From assembly GCF_946222045.1 (NCBI RefSeq), contig NZ_CAMILN010000004.1, forward strand, positions 1 through 62,525: a stretch of DNA of 62,525 nt, written 5' to 3'. Numbering within the stretch: the first letter of the stretch is position 1; every line of letters starts with the position of its first letter. Made by a program: the position numbers and the translations under genes. Of the stretch, positions 27,085 through 35,080 are shown one piece after another. This DNA is from an uncultured Peptoniphilus sp. (GTDB lineage: Bacteria; Bacillota; Clostridia; Tissierellales; Peptoniphilaceae). Under the pieces are notes generated by a model. The model had not been told where the DNA came from, searched no databases, and worked only from the letters and a program-made list of their open reading frames with translations.

Positions 27085-27253
27085 GAAAAGCTCTTGCCCG
27101 AATATCTCATTCCAAAAATTGATGTTTTCTAAATCTCGACCTTCTAAAATCGCAAACTCGCTATCGCTCAAACAGTGCGATTTTGGACGAAGGTCTTCGA
27201 TTTGAAAACATGGCAATTTTTTACATAGGATATTCTTGTCAAGGAGCTTTTTA
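27085..27253. repeat. Family B long nested-hairpin repeat, copy B3
   Basis: It is nearly identical to B1, with single-base differences (for example ATGTTTTCT for ATGCTTTCT and CAGTGCG for CAATGCG). It ends 12 bases before the promoter of the second RelB-like antitoxin. Confidence 0.8.
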
Positions 27254-27265
27254 ATAAAAATTATC

Positions 27266-27293
27266 TTGATTTTAATTTTATGTGATATAAAAT
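27266..27293 (+). promoter_or_regulatory. Promoter of the second RelB-like antitoxin
   Basis: TTGATT (27266-27271), a 16-base spacer and TAAAAT (27288-27293), the same as in the first copy. Confidence 0.5.
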
Positions 27294-27320
27294 GCTTGTA
27301 AAGGAATTGGGGATGGTTTT

Positions 27321-27563
27321 ATGGCTGAATTAGTTATTGATATTGATGATGAAATTTTAGAAGAAGTTAATAAGGTGTGCCAGGACAAGGGTATCATTAT
27401 TGATGATTCGATAAATATTTTCCTTAAAAATATCGCTGATAATGAGAAGTTGCCTGATGAGATTTTAGAAAATCTTTTTTATTGTGACAAGAATATAGAA
27501 TATCTTGAAAAAAAGTATAGGGAATATAAGAAAGGTAAGTTAAAACTTATAAATCATAAATAA
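27321..27563 (+). CDS. Orphan RelB/DinJ-like antitoxin, copy 2
   Basis: This 80-residue paralogue of the protein at 18897 differs at scattered positions (for example NKVCQDKGIIIDDSIN against NEMCQDKGISIDDLIN) and has a different short tail. The replacement of Leu by Ser in the second helix (DDSIN) could weaken the ribbon-helix-helix core. No toxin gene follows; a terminator comes 14 bases after the stop. The B3 repeat and shared promoter lie just upstream, suggesting the antitoxin cassette was copied together with flanking repeat DNA. Confidence 0.7.
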   Translation: MAELVIDIDDEILEEVNKVCQDKGIIIDDSINIFLKNIADNEKLPDEILENLFYCDKNIEYLEKKYREYKKGKLKLINHK

Positions 27564-27576
27564 AATTTCGTGAAAG

Positions 27577-27612
27577 CAAAAAGCTATGAGTTGTTCTCAT
27601 AGCTTTTCTTAG
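27577..27612. terminator. Terminator after the second antitoxin
   Basis: AAAAAGCTATGAG (27579-27591) pairs with CTCATAGCTTTT, followed by CTTAG. It is the counterpart of the hairpin at 19680-19717. The 200 bases after it are AT-rich and empty. Confidence 0.75.
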
Positions 27613-27809
27613 TATGTTTTCGTTTTTTGGTTAGTTAATTTTTATAGAGTGATTGTTTTTTGTTTTTAATAATTTTCTAAAATTTTTCTTATTAATAATA
27701 AGAAGTAAAATAATTTCTTAAATAAATATTTTTAAGCGATGTTTTTTCTAAATAAATTTGTTTTAATTAATTTTTTCTAAATAAATAATTGATAATTTAT
27801 CCCATGGGG

Positions 27810-29246
27810 CTAGGCCTTGTGGGACATTTTTTTAAAGACTTGGGCGTATTTATGGAAGAGTTTTTCCAGGTCATCTACTTTATACTTCTGGCTGTAGGGC
27901 GACTCCATTATTTCTTCTAACCTGCCGTGGATTTTGTGATGAATTTTGGAGTCGGTGACAAGGGATGTTGAGATGAGCCTTCCATCTTCGTCTATCTTCT
28001 TGAAGAACATGTTGTTTTCGCTTATGAAGAAGTTAAATTTGTCTAGGCCCATGGCTTGGAGGGTCCTGTTGTCCTTGATGATGTAGAAGTTTATGTTTTT
28101 GTTTTTCTTCATAACTGAGATTATGTTATTCAAGTGGGCTTCGATTTCCTCGATGGAGAGTTTTGCCCTTATGGAGCAGTAGTAGATTTCTCCTGTCTCG
28201 AAGTATTTTAAGAGGCCAGTCCTTGTGGTCAAGAAATTGATCTCTGCATCGGAGAAGAGTTCTTCCCAAAGGAGCTTGATATTCTCGGCTTCTGCCTTCT
28301 TGAAGTCTTTCTCGTCATCAATTTTTTGGATTATCCTATCGATAATTTGATTGGGAAGCAAGAATTCAAAGCCGTAGTTAGATAGGAAGAGGAAGTCGCT
28401 ATCTGAGTAGAAGTACTTCCTGTAATTGGATTTTGCTAGTTCTTCTGGCTGAGAGAATACTATTATCTTGTTGAGACCCTTGAAAAGTCCCATTATAAAG
28501 GATGTGATTTCAAAGAGGGTGTCTAGTTCTTCTCCATGGGTAAGGAAGGAGAAGGCTGTTTCTTCTCTAAGAATGAAATAGGCAGTATCTCTTACTAGGA
28601 TAAAGTTGTAGTCAAGACCTGGGTCCTCATAAAGTTCCATGTTGATTCTAGAGTTGTCTGTGATATTTTTTAGGATATCAAAGTCTTCTAGGTCTTCTTT
28701 TTTGCAAAGGAGGTGGAGGTTGAATTCCACGTCCTTATCCAAGTTTTTGCCAACCTGTAAGAGGATTTGGGCGAAGTGAGAATTTATGTCAAAAGTTGCC
28801 CAGATGTCAACTTTTTTCTTTTTCTCAAGTGTTTTCTCCAAGATTTCTTTAAGTTCCTTGTCTATGGATGAGTTTTTGAAGATGAGCTTTGTATTTGAGA
28901 CCTTATCCATGGGAAGGTCCTGGTTGGAGTTCATGTAGGCTTCGTTTAAGAACTTGTAGATCAAGACTTCTAGGGCCTTTTTTGAATCTTTAGTCAAGAT
29001 TTCCTTATTATTCAAGTTGAAAGCAAGGAAAAATTCCTCTGTTTTGTCTTCTTCTACTATGACCTTGGCAAATAGGGTGGACAGCTTCCTGTTTATTGTG
29101 TAGATATTTTTTGATGATGGTAGCTTTTTTCCACTATTCCACTTGCTTATGTAGGATATGTCATAACCTAGGGTAAAGGCAATTGTGGAAAGTTTTGTAT
29201 TTGTCAGGTCCACTAATGTCTTAAAGGCCTGTCTGTATTGCCACAT
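27810..29246 (-). CDS. Large XRE-type transcriptional regulator
   Basis: This 478-residue protein has an N-terminal helix-turn-helix (about 12-45: TKLSTIAFTLGYDISYISKW, then NSGKKLPS) and a long C-terminal region with no family I recognise and no membrane segment or signal. Most XRE repressors are far shorter, so the large part is probably a ligand or partner domain. The RBS (GGAGGG) and a near-consensus promoter are in the divergent intergenic region shared with the lactate/Etf operon, which makes it the likely regulator of that operon. TTCAAG elements in the shared region are candidate binding sites. Confidence 0.75.
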   Translation of the reverse strand: MWQYRQAFKTLVDLTNTKLSTIAFTLGYDISYISKWNSGKKLPSSKNIYTINRKLSTLFAKVIVEEDKTEEFFLAFNLNNKEILTKDSKKALEVLIYKFLNEAYMNSNQDLPMDKVSNTKLIFKNSSIDKELKEILEKTLEKKKKVDIWATFDINSHFAQILLQVGKNLDKDVEFNLHLLCKKEDLEDFDILKNITDNSRINMELYEDPGLDYNFILVRDTAYFILREETAFSFLTHGEELDTLFEITSFIMGLFKGLNKIIVFSQPEELAKSNYRKYFYSDSDFLFLSNYGFEFLLPNQIIDRIIQKIDDEKDFKKAEAENIKLLWEELFSDAEINFLTTRTGLLKYFETGEIYYCSIRAKLSIEEIEAHLNNIISVMKKNKNINFYIIKDNRTLQAMGLDKFNFFISENNMFFKKIDEDGRLISTSLVTDSKIHHKIHGRLEEIMESPYSQKYKVDDLEKLFHKYAQVFKKMSHKA

Positions 29247-29279
29247 AAAATCCCTCCAATCTCTTATAAATACAAGATA

Positions 29280-29308
29280 ATTATATTATTTGCTTGAATA
29301 AAAGTCAA
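29280..29308 (-). promoter_or_regulatory. Promoter of the XRE-type regulator
   Basis: On the minus strand TTGACT (29303-29308) and TATAAT (29280-29285) stand 17 bases apart, close to the sigma-A consensus. Confidence 0.75.
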
Positions 29309-29377
29309 ATATTGTCGAAAAAATTCAAGAGATTTCAAGCGGGAAAACAATTTTTTTCAAGTTGTCCATTATATAAT
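29293..29377 (+). promoter_or_regulatory. TTCAAG operator-like array and lactate operon promoter
   Basis: TTCAAG occurs at 29324-29329, 29334-29339 and 29356-29361, and inverted (CTTGAA) at 29293-29298. The first two start 10 bases apart and the third 22 bases on, so they are near helical phase. The last precedes a TATAAT (29372-29377) whose -35 region is poor, as expected for an activated or repressed promoter. The regulator gene is divergent from the same region. Confidence 0.45.
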
Positions 29378-29417
29378 AAAGACAATAATATTTTTAATGA
29401 ATTATTGGAGGGAAAAA

Positions 29418-30830
29418 ATGGTAAATTATAATACTGTTACAGAAAACATAATAGAAGAAATTAAAAATGCTGTATCAGGCAAAGTTTATGTTGGCGAAGA
29501 AATCAACATTGACTTCTTCCACGATGAAATGCCTATTTACGGTGAAGGACAACCTGAACTTGTTGTTGACGCAACTAACGCTGAAGAAATTGCTAAGGTT
29601 GTAAAGATTTGTAATGAAAATAAGATTCCTGTAGTGCCAAGAGGTGCTGGTACTGGTCTTACTGGTGCTGGTGTTTCTAGACACGGTGGAGTTATGATCA
29701 ACATGCAATCAATGAACAAGATTCTTGATTATGATGAAGAAAACATGGTTGTAAGAGTTGAACCTGGTGTTCTTTTAAATGACCTTGCTGAAGACTGCCT
29801 ATCTAAGGGTTACATGTACCCACCTGATCCAGGTGAAAAGTTCGCTACTTTAGGAGGAAATGTAGCAACTAACGCTGGTGGTATGAGGGCTGTTAAGTAC
29901 GGTACTACTAGAAACTATGTGCGTTCTATGGAAGTTGTTACTCCAACTGGTGAAATCACAACTTATGGTGCGACTGTTTCTAAGACTTCTACTGGTTACT
30001 CACTTAAGGACCTTATGATTGGTTCTGAAGGTACTCTTGGTATTATCACTGAGCTTACTCTTAAGATTATCCCAGCTCCAAAGGAAACTATGTCTTTAAT
30101 CGTTCCTTACGAAGATCTTGACACTTGTATTTCTACTGTTCCACAATTATTTAAGGCTAACTTAAATCCTCAAGCTATTGAGTTCATGGAAAAAGAAATT
30201 GTTGATATGTCAGAAATCTATATTGGAAAGTCAACTTTCCCTAAGGAATTAGAAGGAATTGAAATTGGTGCTTACCTCCTTATCACTTTTGATGATGAAG
30301 ATGAAGATGCACTTAACGATATTGTTGAACAGGCTGCTGAAGTTCTTATGGAAGCTGGAGCGATTGACATCCTAGTTGCTGACACTCCAAACAAGATGAA
30401 GGAAGCTTGGGCTGCTAGATCTTCTTTCCTAGAAGCTATTGAATCTCAAACTAAGCTTCTTGACGAATGTGACGTTGTTGTTCCTATCAACATGATTGCT
30501 AAGTACGTTCACTATGTAAATGAAAGAGCAAAGGACTTCCCATTTGAAGTTAAGTCTTTTGGTCACGCTGGTGACGGTAACTTACACATTTACACTTGCT
30601 CAAATGACATGGAAAAAGAAGAATTCATTAAGCAAGTTGATGTATTCATGAACGACATTTACAAGAAGGCTTATGAGTTTGGTGGACAAATTTCTGGTGA
30701 ACACGGTATCGGATATGGTAAGAAGGCTTTCTTACACGAATTCGAAGGCGAAATTAACACTGAGCTTATGAGAGGAATCAAGAAAGTATTCGATCCAAAC
30801 TTAATTCTTAACCCAGATAAAGTTGTTTAA
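29418..30830 (+). CDS. FAD-linked D-lactate/glycolate dehydrogenase (GlcD family)
   Basis: The product has 470 residues from ATG 29418, which follows GGAGGG at 29407-29412; ATG 29397 lies upstream of that site and is rejected. It contains a PCMH-type FAD domain (PVVPRGAGTGLTGAG, about 75-90; PPDPGEKFATLGGNVATNAGG, about 135-155; IGSEGTLGIITE) and a C-terminal FAD oxidase domain with GHAGDGNLH and SGEHGIGYGKK. It oxidises a 2-hydroxyacid, most probably lactate, to the keto acid. Followed by an acyl-CoA dehydrogenase and etfBA, it resembles the anaerobe LDH-Etf complexes that pass electrons to Etf. Whether this complex confurcates is not shown by sequence. Confidence 0.87.
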   Translation: MVNYNTVTENIIEEIKNAVSGKVYVGEEINIDFFHDEMPIYGEGQPELVVDATNAEEIAKVVKICNENKIPVVPRGAGTGLTGAGVSRHGGVMINMQSMNKILDYDEENMVVRVEPGVLLNDLAEDCLSKGYMYPPDPGEKFATLGGNVATNAGGMRAVKYGTTRNYVRSMEVVTPTGEITTYGATVSKTSTGYSLKDLMIGSEGTLGIITELTLKIIPAPKETMSLIVPYEDLDTCISTVPQLFKANLNPQAIEFMEKEIVDMSEIYIGKSTFPKELEGIEIGAYLLITFDDEDEDALNDIVEQAAEVLMEAGAIDILVADTPNKMKEAWAARSSFLEAIESQTKLLDECDVVVPINMIAKYVHYVNERAKDFPFEVKSFGHAGDGNLHIYTCSNDMEKEEFIKQVDVFMNDIYKKAYEFGGQISGEHGIGYGKKAFLHEFEGEINTELMRGIKKVFDPNLILNPDKVV

Positions 30831-30849
30831 TAGAAGGAGAATTTAATTA

Positions 30850-31986
30850 ATGCCATATTTAATTTCAGAAGAAGCACAGGACTTACTTTTAGATATTAGA
30901 AATTTTTGTGAAAAAGAAGTTGTAGAAGTTTGTAAGGAAGCAGATAGAACTGGCGAATTCCCAGAAGAACTTTATGAAAAGGCAAAGGAACAAGGTTACT
31001 TTGCCCTTGAAGTTCCTGAAGAACTAGGTGGACCTGGTCTTTCTAGGGTTGATGTTGCTGCCCTATTTGAAGAAATGGCTAAGGCTGACGCTGGTTTCGC
31101 TACTACTATCTCTGCTTCAGGTCTTGGTATGAAACCAGTTCTTATTGCTGGAAACCAAGAACAAAAAGAATATATTGCTGATGTTACTTTCGAAGGTGGA
31201 CTTGGTGCTTTCTGTCTAACTGAACCAGGTGCTGGTTCTGACGCTAGTGCAGGAACTACTACTGCTGTAAAAGACGGTGACGAATATGTATTAAACGGAA
31301 GAAAGTGCTTCATCACTAACGGTGCAGTTGCTTCTTACTACTGTATTACTGCAGCTACAGACAAGTCTCAAGGTGTTAGGGGACTATCAATGTTCTTAGT
31401 ACCTGCTGGAACTCCTGGTCTAAGTGCTGGTAAGGAAGAAGACAAGATGGGAATCAGAGCTTCTAACACAACTGATGTTGTTCTTGAAGATTGTAGAATT
31501 CCTGCTAAGAACCTTATTGGCCAAGAAGGACAAGGATTCTCTATAGCAATGAAGACTCTTGACCAAGCAAGAGCTTGGATGGGTTGTATCGCTGTTGGTA
31601 TTGCTCAAAGAGGTATTGACGAAGCTAAAAAATATACAACTGAAAGAATCCAATTTGGTAAACAAATTAACAAAAACCAAGCTATCCAATTTAAATTAGC
31701 AGACATGGACATTCAAACAGAAGTTGCAAGACAAATGGTTGCTAATGCTCTTACTAGAATGGACATGGGACTAACTTACAATAGAGAATCTGCAATTGCT
31801 AAGTGCTTTGCTTCTGATATAGCTATGAGAGTTGCTGAAGATGCTATCCAATTATTTGGTGGATATGGATACTCAAGAGAATATCCTGTTGAAAAGCTTC
31901 TAAGAGATGCTAAGATCTTCCAAATCTTTGAAGGTACTAACGAAATTTTAAGAATTGTTGTTTCTAATAATTTATTGAGAGGTTAA
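30850..31986 (+). CDS. Acyl-CoA dehydrogenase (butyryl-CoA dehydrogenase-like)
   Basis: This 378-residue flavoprotein has the expected family length. It shows the FAD signature CLTEPGAGSDAS (about 121-132), the second signature QLFGGYGYSREYPVEKLLRD (about 334-353), and catalytic Glu361 in FEGTNEI, the position used by short-chain enzymes. It would reduce an enoyl-CoA with electrons from Etf, or the reverse. It lies 20 bases after the dehydrogenase gene with its own AAGGAG, and 11 bases before etfB, so lactate oxidation and acyl-CoA redox share one Etf pair. The true acyl substrate cannot be read from the sequence. Confidence 0.9.
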   Translation: MPYLISEEAQDLLLDIRNFCEKEVVEVCKEADRTGEFPEELYEKAKEQGYFALEVPEELGGPGLSRVDVAALFEEMAKADAGFATTISASGLGMKPVLIAGNQEQKEYIADVTFEGGLGAFCLTEPGAGSDASAGTTTAVKDGDEYVLNGRKCFITNGAVASYYCITAATDKSQGVRGLSMFLVPAGTPGLSAGKEEDKMGIRASNTTDVVLEDCRIPAKNLIGQEGQGFSIAMKTLDQARAWMGCIAVGIAQRGIDEAKKYTTERIQFGKQINKNQAIQFKLADMDIQTEVARQMVANALTRMDMGLTYNRESAIAKCFASDIAMRVAEDAIQLFGGYGYSREYPVEKLLRDAKIFQIFEGTNEILRIVVSNNLLRG

Positions 31987-31996
31987 GGATTATATA

Positions 31997-32773
31997 ATGA
32001 ATATTCTAGTATTTATAAAAGAAGTGCCTGATGATTCAGTAGCAGTTTCTGTCCAAGAGGACAGAGCTGCTATCTCTGATATCACGCCTGTTGTTAATGC
32101 TTTCGATACTTACTCCCTAGAAATGGCTGTAAGACTAAAGGAAGCTCAAGAAGACGAAGAAAGTCAAGTAGTTGTAGTTTCTATAGGAAATGAAGAGGTT
32201 AAGAACTCTCTTAAAAACTGTCTAGCAGTTGGTGCTGACAAGGCTTACTTAGTTAAGAATGACGATTATAGAAAGCTTGATGCTAAGGCTATAACTGAAA
32301 TTCTAATGGGAGCAAAGGAAAAATTAGAAGGAGAACTTGGTGCTTTTGATGTAATTTGCTTCGGTAAAGAAACTACAGATGCAGAAGCTTCACAAGTTGG
32401 AGTTTACTTTGCAAATAAAAATGATCTAGGTGTTGTTACATCTGTTATCGCAATGGAAAAAGACGGTGACAAGCTTGTATCTAAGCAAGAAATCGACGGT
32501 GGATATAGACAAGTTGAAATGACACTTCCATCTGTTGTAACTATTGCTAAACCAGATTATGAGCCAAGATATCCTACTATAAAATCTAAGATGGCTGCAA
32601 GAAGACAAAAGATTGATGACTTCGAAGTAGAAGCAACTTCTAGCTCAATTCTTGAAGAAGTGAAGGACGTCGAACCTAAGAAAAGGGAAGCTGGAGTTAA
32701 GATCCAAGAAGAAGAAGTTGAAGATACTGTAGCTAAGGCTATTAGCTTAATGCTAGAACAAAAGGTTTTATAA
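31997..32773 (+). CDS. etfB: Electron transfer flavoprotein beta subunit 1
   Basis: The 258-residue product begins MNILVFIKEVPDDS, the usual EtfB N-terminus. The nucleotide loop reads GKETTDAEASQVG, whereas the second EtfB in this window has the canonical GDQTMDGDTGQVG. The bifurcating Etf class typically keeps the latter type of motif at the second flavin site, so this subunit may bind AMP or a flavin differently. It forms the Etf dimer with the next gene, 13 bases downstream, and serves the two upstream flavoprotein dehydrogenases. Confidence 0.9.
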   Translation: MNILVFIKEVPDDSVAVSVQEDRAAISDITPVVNAFDTYSLEMAVRLKEAQEDEESQVVVVSIGNEEVKNSLKNCLAVGADKAYLVKNDDYRKLDAKAITEILMGAKEKLEGELGAFDVICFGKETTDAEASQVGVYFANKNDLGVVTSVIAMEKDGDKLVSKQEIDGGYRQVEMTLPSVVTIAKPDYEPRYPTIKSKMAARRQKIDDFEVEATSSSILEEVKDVEPKKREAGVKIQEEEVEDTVAKAISLMLEQKVL

Positions 32774-32785
32774 TAGGAGGAAAAG

Positions 32786-33757
32786 ATGAAAAATATATTA
32801 ACTTATATAGAAATTAAAGACGCTGCTCCTATTAAACTTTCTTTAGAATCTCTTTCTAAGGCAAGTGAACTTGCAAAGGAAAAGGGCGGAAAATCTGTTG
32901 CTCTTATTACTTTTGAACTTGCTGATGAAGAAGTGGCTAAGCTAAAGGCTGCTGGAGCAGAAGAAATTGTACTTGTAAAAAGAGAAGCTTATAACCTAGA
33001 AGACTTCGCAAATGTTATTGTTGAAGTTTCTAAAAAATATGACTGTGAAGACATATTTATCCCGGGAACTCTTGACGGTAAGGACCTAGCTCCTTATGCT
33101 GCTGCAAGTCTTGACACAGTTTCTATTACTAACGTAATGGACATCAAATTCGAAGGTGACGACATAATCTATGTAACTCCTTCTTACGGTGCAACTGTTT
33201 TAACTGAATCAAAAATCGAAAAGGCTCCAAGAATTGCTGTTGTAAGAGCAGGATCCTTTGACAAGAGAGACGACCTTGACGGTGCTGGCAATCTTGTAGA
33301 AGAAAATATTGATGAAGTTAAGGACCTAAAGGCAGTTATCAAGGACATTGTTACTGCAAATGAAGGACTAATTAACCTTGAAGATGCTCCAATTATTGTT
33401 ACTTGTGGTAGGGGTGCATCATCTGATGAAATCTTCCCGCTTGTAAAGGAACTTGCTGACGTATTTGGCGCTCCAATTTCAGGAACTAGACCTGTTATTG
33501 ACGATGGTGTACTTCCAAAGGCTTCACAAATTGGTCAATCTGGTAAGATTGTTTCTCCAGGCCTATACATCGGTTGTGGTGTAAGTGGTGCTGTTCAACA
33601 TGTTTCTGGTATTGAGAACTCAAACTTTATCGTAGCTATCAATAAGGACGAAGACGCTCCTATTTTTGATATGGCTGATATTGGAATTGTTGGAGATTGT
33701 AAACAAGTTCTTCCACTATTTATCGAAGAAATTAAGAAAATAAAAGCTAACGCTTAA
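32786..33757 (+). CDS. etfA: Electron transfer flavoprotein alpha subunit 1
   Basis: This 323-residue subunit carries the C-terminal FAD-binding domain: GRGASSDEIFPL, SGTRPVIDDG, then QIGQSGKIVSPGLYIGCGVSGAVQH and IVAINKDEDAPIF. It lacks the N-terminal ferredoxin-like extension seen in the LctC-type EtfA of some acetogens. It is preceded by AGGAGG and followed after 10 bases by lrgA. Confidence 0.92.
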   Translation: MKNILTYIEIKDAAPIKLSLESLSKASELAKEKGGKSVALITFELADEEVAKLKAAGAEEIVLVKREAYNLEDFANVIVEVSKKYDCEDIFIPGTLDGKDLAPYAAASLDTVSITNVMDIKFEGDDIIYVTPSYGATVLTESKIEKAPRIAVVRAGSFDKRDDLDGAGNLVEENIDEVKDLKAVIKDIVTANEGLINLEDAPIIVTCGRGASSDEIFPLVKELADVFGAPISGTRPVIDDGVLPKASQIGQSGKIVSPGLYIGCGVSGAVQHVSGIENSNFIVAINKDEDAPIFDMADIGIVGDCKQVLPLFIEEIKKIKANA

Positions 33758-33767
33758 TAGGTGACCT

Positions 33768-34118
33768 ATGAATTATTTAAAAGAATTTGTCATACTTTGT
33801 GTATGTTTAATGCTTGGGGTAGCGACAAGACACTTTATAAACTTCCCAATACCTGAAGCGGTATATGGGATGATTTATCTCTTTATTGCTTTCTCAGTAG
33901 GAATTATTAAACCAGACGATGTTAAGAAGACTTCAAATGGTATCCTACAAAATCTAGCTATTCTTTTTGTGCCAGCTGGTGTTGGCATTATCAATAGCTA
34001 TGATGAGATAAAGGGCCAAGCAGGCCTACTAGTTGGACTAGTTATTATTGGTACTGCTATCACTATGGGCCTAACTGGCAAGATTATAGAACTTTTACAA
34101 AGGAGGAAAGATGTTTAG
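33768..34118 (+). CDS. lrgA: LrgA/CidA-family membrane protein
   Basis: The product has 116 residues with four predicted membrane segments and the family pattern (FPIPEAVYGMIYLF, GILQNLAILFVPAGVGIINSYD). LrgA/CidA proteins were described as holin-like, but pairs of this family in Bacillus (PftAB) and streptococci transport pyruvate. In an operon for lactate oxidation, a role in moving pyruvate or lactate is more likely than lysis control, which is inference. It overlaps lrgB by eight bases. Confidence 0.85.
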   Translation: MNYLKEFVILCVCLMLGVATRHFINFPIPEAVYGMIYLFIAFSVGIIKPDDVKKTSNGILQNLAILFVPAGVGIINSYDEIKGQAGLLVGLVIIGTAITMGLTGKIIELLQRRKDV

Positions 34119-34803
34119 TAATAAATATTTTGGTATCATCCTTACCTTTGCAACTTTTGAAATTGGTAAGATGATTAACAAGAAACTAAAGACTCCTTTG
34201 GCCAATCCTCTTTTAATATCCATTGCCCTATGTATATTATTTTTGAAGGTAACTGGTATTTCTTATGAAGATTACAAGCAAGGCGGAGACTTTATCGTCT
34301 TCTTTATCGCTCCTGCTACAGTTGCCATGGTAGTTGATTTGTACGAAAACCTTCCAGAACTTAAGAAAAACTTAATCCCTATTCTTTCTGGAACAATTTT
34401 AGGTTCTGCTATTGCTATATTTTTTGTAATTTTCGCTTCAAGCTTCTTGGGAATTGACGAAAATCTTGTGGTATCCTCAACTCCACAATCAATTACAACA
34501 GCAATTGCAATTTCTCTTTCTGAAGAGTATGGTGGTGCCTCAGCTATAACTGCTGTTCTTGTAGTTATAAGAGGGGTTACTGGCGCAGTAATCGCTCCAC
34601 TTATTATGAAACTCTTTAGGATCAAGGACCCAACTGCACAAGGAGTTGCCATTGGTACTTCTTCTCACGCTGTTGGTACTTCTGAAGCGAGAAAGCTTGG
34701 AGAAATCCAAGGGGCTATGAGTGGACTTTCTATTGCAGTGGCAGGTCTTGTGACTGTAATCCTAATGCCTGTTGCAATGAGAGTTATAGAGATGTTATTT
34801 TGA
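34111..34803 (+). CDS. lrgB: LrgB-family membrane protein
   Basis: The product has 230 residues, multiple hydrophobic segments and the LrgB hallmarks STPQSITTAIAISLS and GTSSHAVGTSEARKLGE. It overlaps lrgA and is the last gene of the operon. It probably forms the transport complex with LrgA; the LrgAB function is stated under lrgA. Confidence 0.88.
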   Translation: MFSNKYFGIILTFATFEIGKMINKKLKTPLANPLLISIALCILFLKVTGISYEDYKQGGDFIVFFIAPATVAMVVDLYENLPELKKNLIPILSGTILGSAIAIFFVIFASSFLGIDENLVVSSTPQSITTAIAISLSEEYGGASAITAVLVVIRGVTGAVIAPLIMKLFRIKDPTAQGVAIGTSSHAVGTSEARKLGEIQGAMSGLSIAVAGLVTVILMPVAMRVIEMLF

Positions 34804-34872
34804 TTTATAATAAATATAAGTAAAGAATATGTATATAATGACCTATTGTCTCCCTCAATAGGTCAAATTATT

Positions 34873-34914
34873 AAAAAAGCTTGGTGAGTGTAAAATTTCA
34901 CCAAGCTTTTTTAA
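34873..34914 (+). terminator. Terminator of the lactate/Etf/Lrg operon
   Basis: AAAGCTTGGTGA (34876-34887) pairs with TCACCAAGCTTT (34898-34909), followed by Ts. A second hairpin just upstream, GACCTATTG (34840-34848) with CAATAGGTC (34855-34863), has no T-run. Confidence 0.85.
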
Positions 34915-34924
34915 TTTATATTAT

Positions 34925-35077
34925 TTCAAGATATCCGACTCAGTCGACAATGGTCCCTATTCGGTCGCATCGTCTTCCTTCGCTGGATAAGATTTTTCAT
35001 CAGCTCATGCGTCGCTAACGCTCGCATTTGCTGTGAAAACCAAAAAAACCGAGATGAATCTCGGTTTTTTTTATCAT
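34925..35077 (-). repeat. Family C intergenic repeat, copy 2 (reverse), with bidirectional terminator
   Basis: Read on the minus strand it starts with AACCGAGAT-tc-ATCTCGGTT flanked by A and T runs (35042-35072) and continues with ggttttcacagcaaatgcgagcgttagcgacgcatgagctgatgaaaaatcttatccagcga, then gaccgaataggg, ending gagtcggatatcttgaaa. No A element is inserted here, so this copy shows the uninterrupted order. The palindrome serves the convergent etfB-etfA genes as a terminator. Confidence 0.75.
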
Positions 35078-35080
35078 TAA

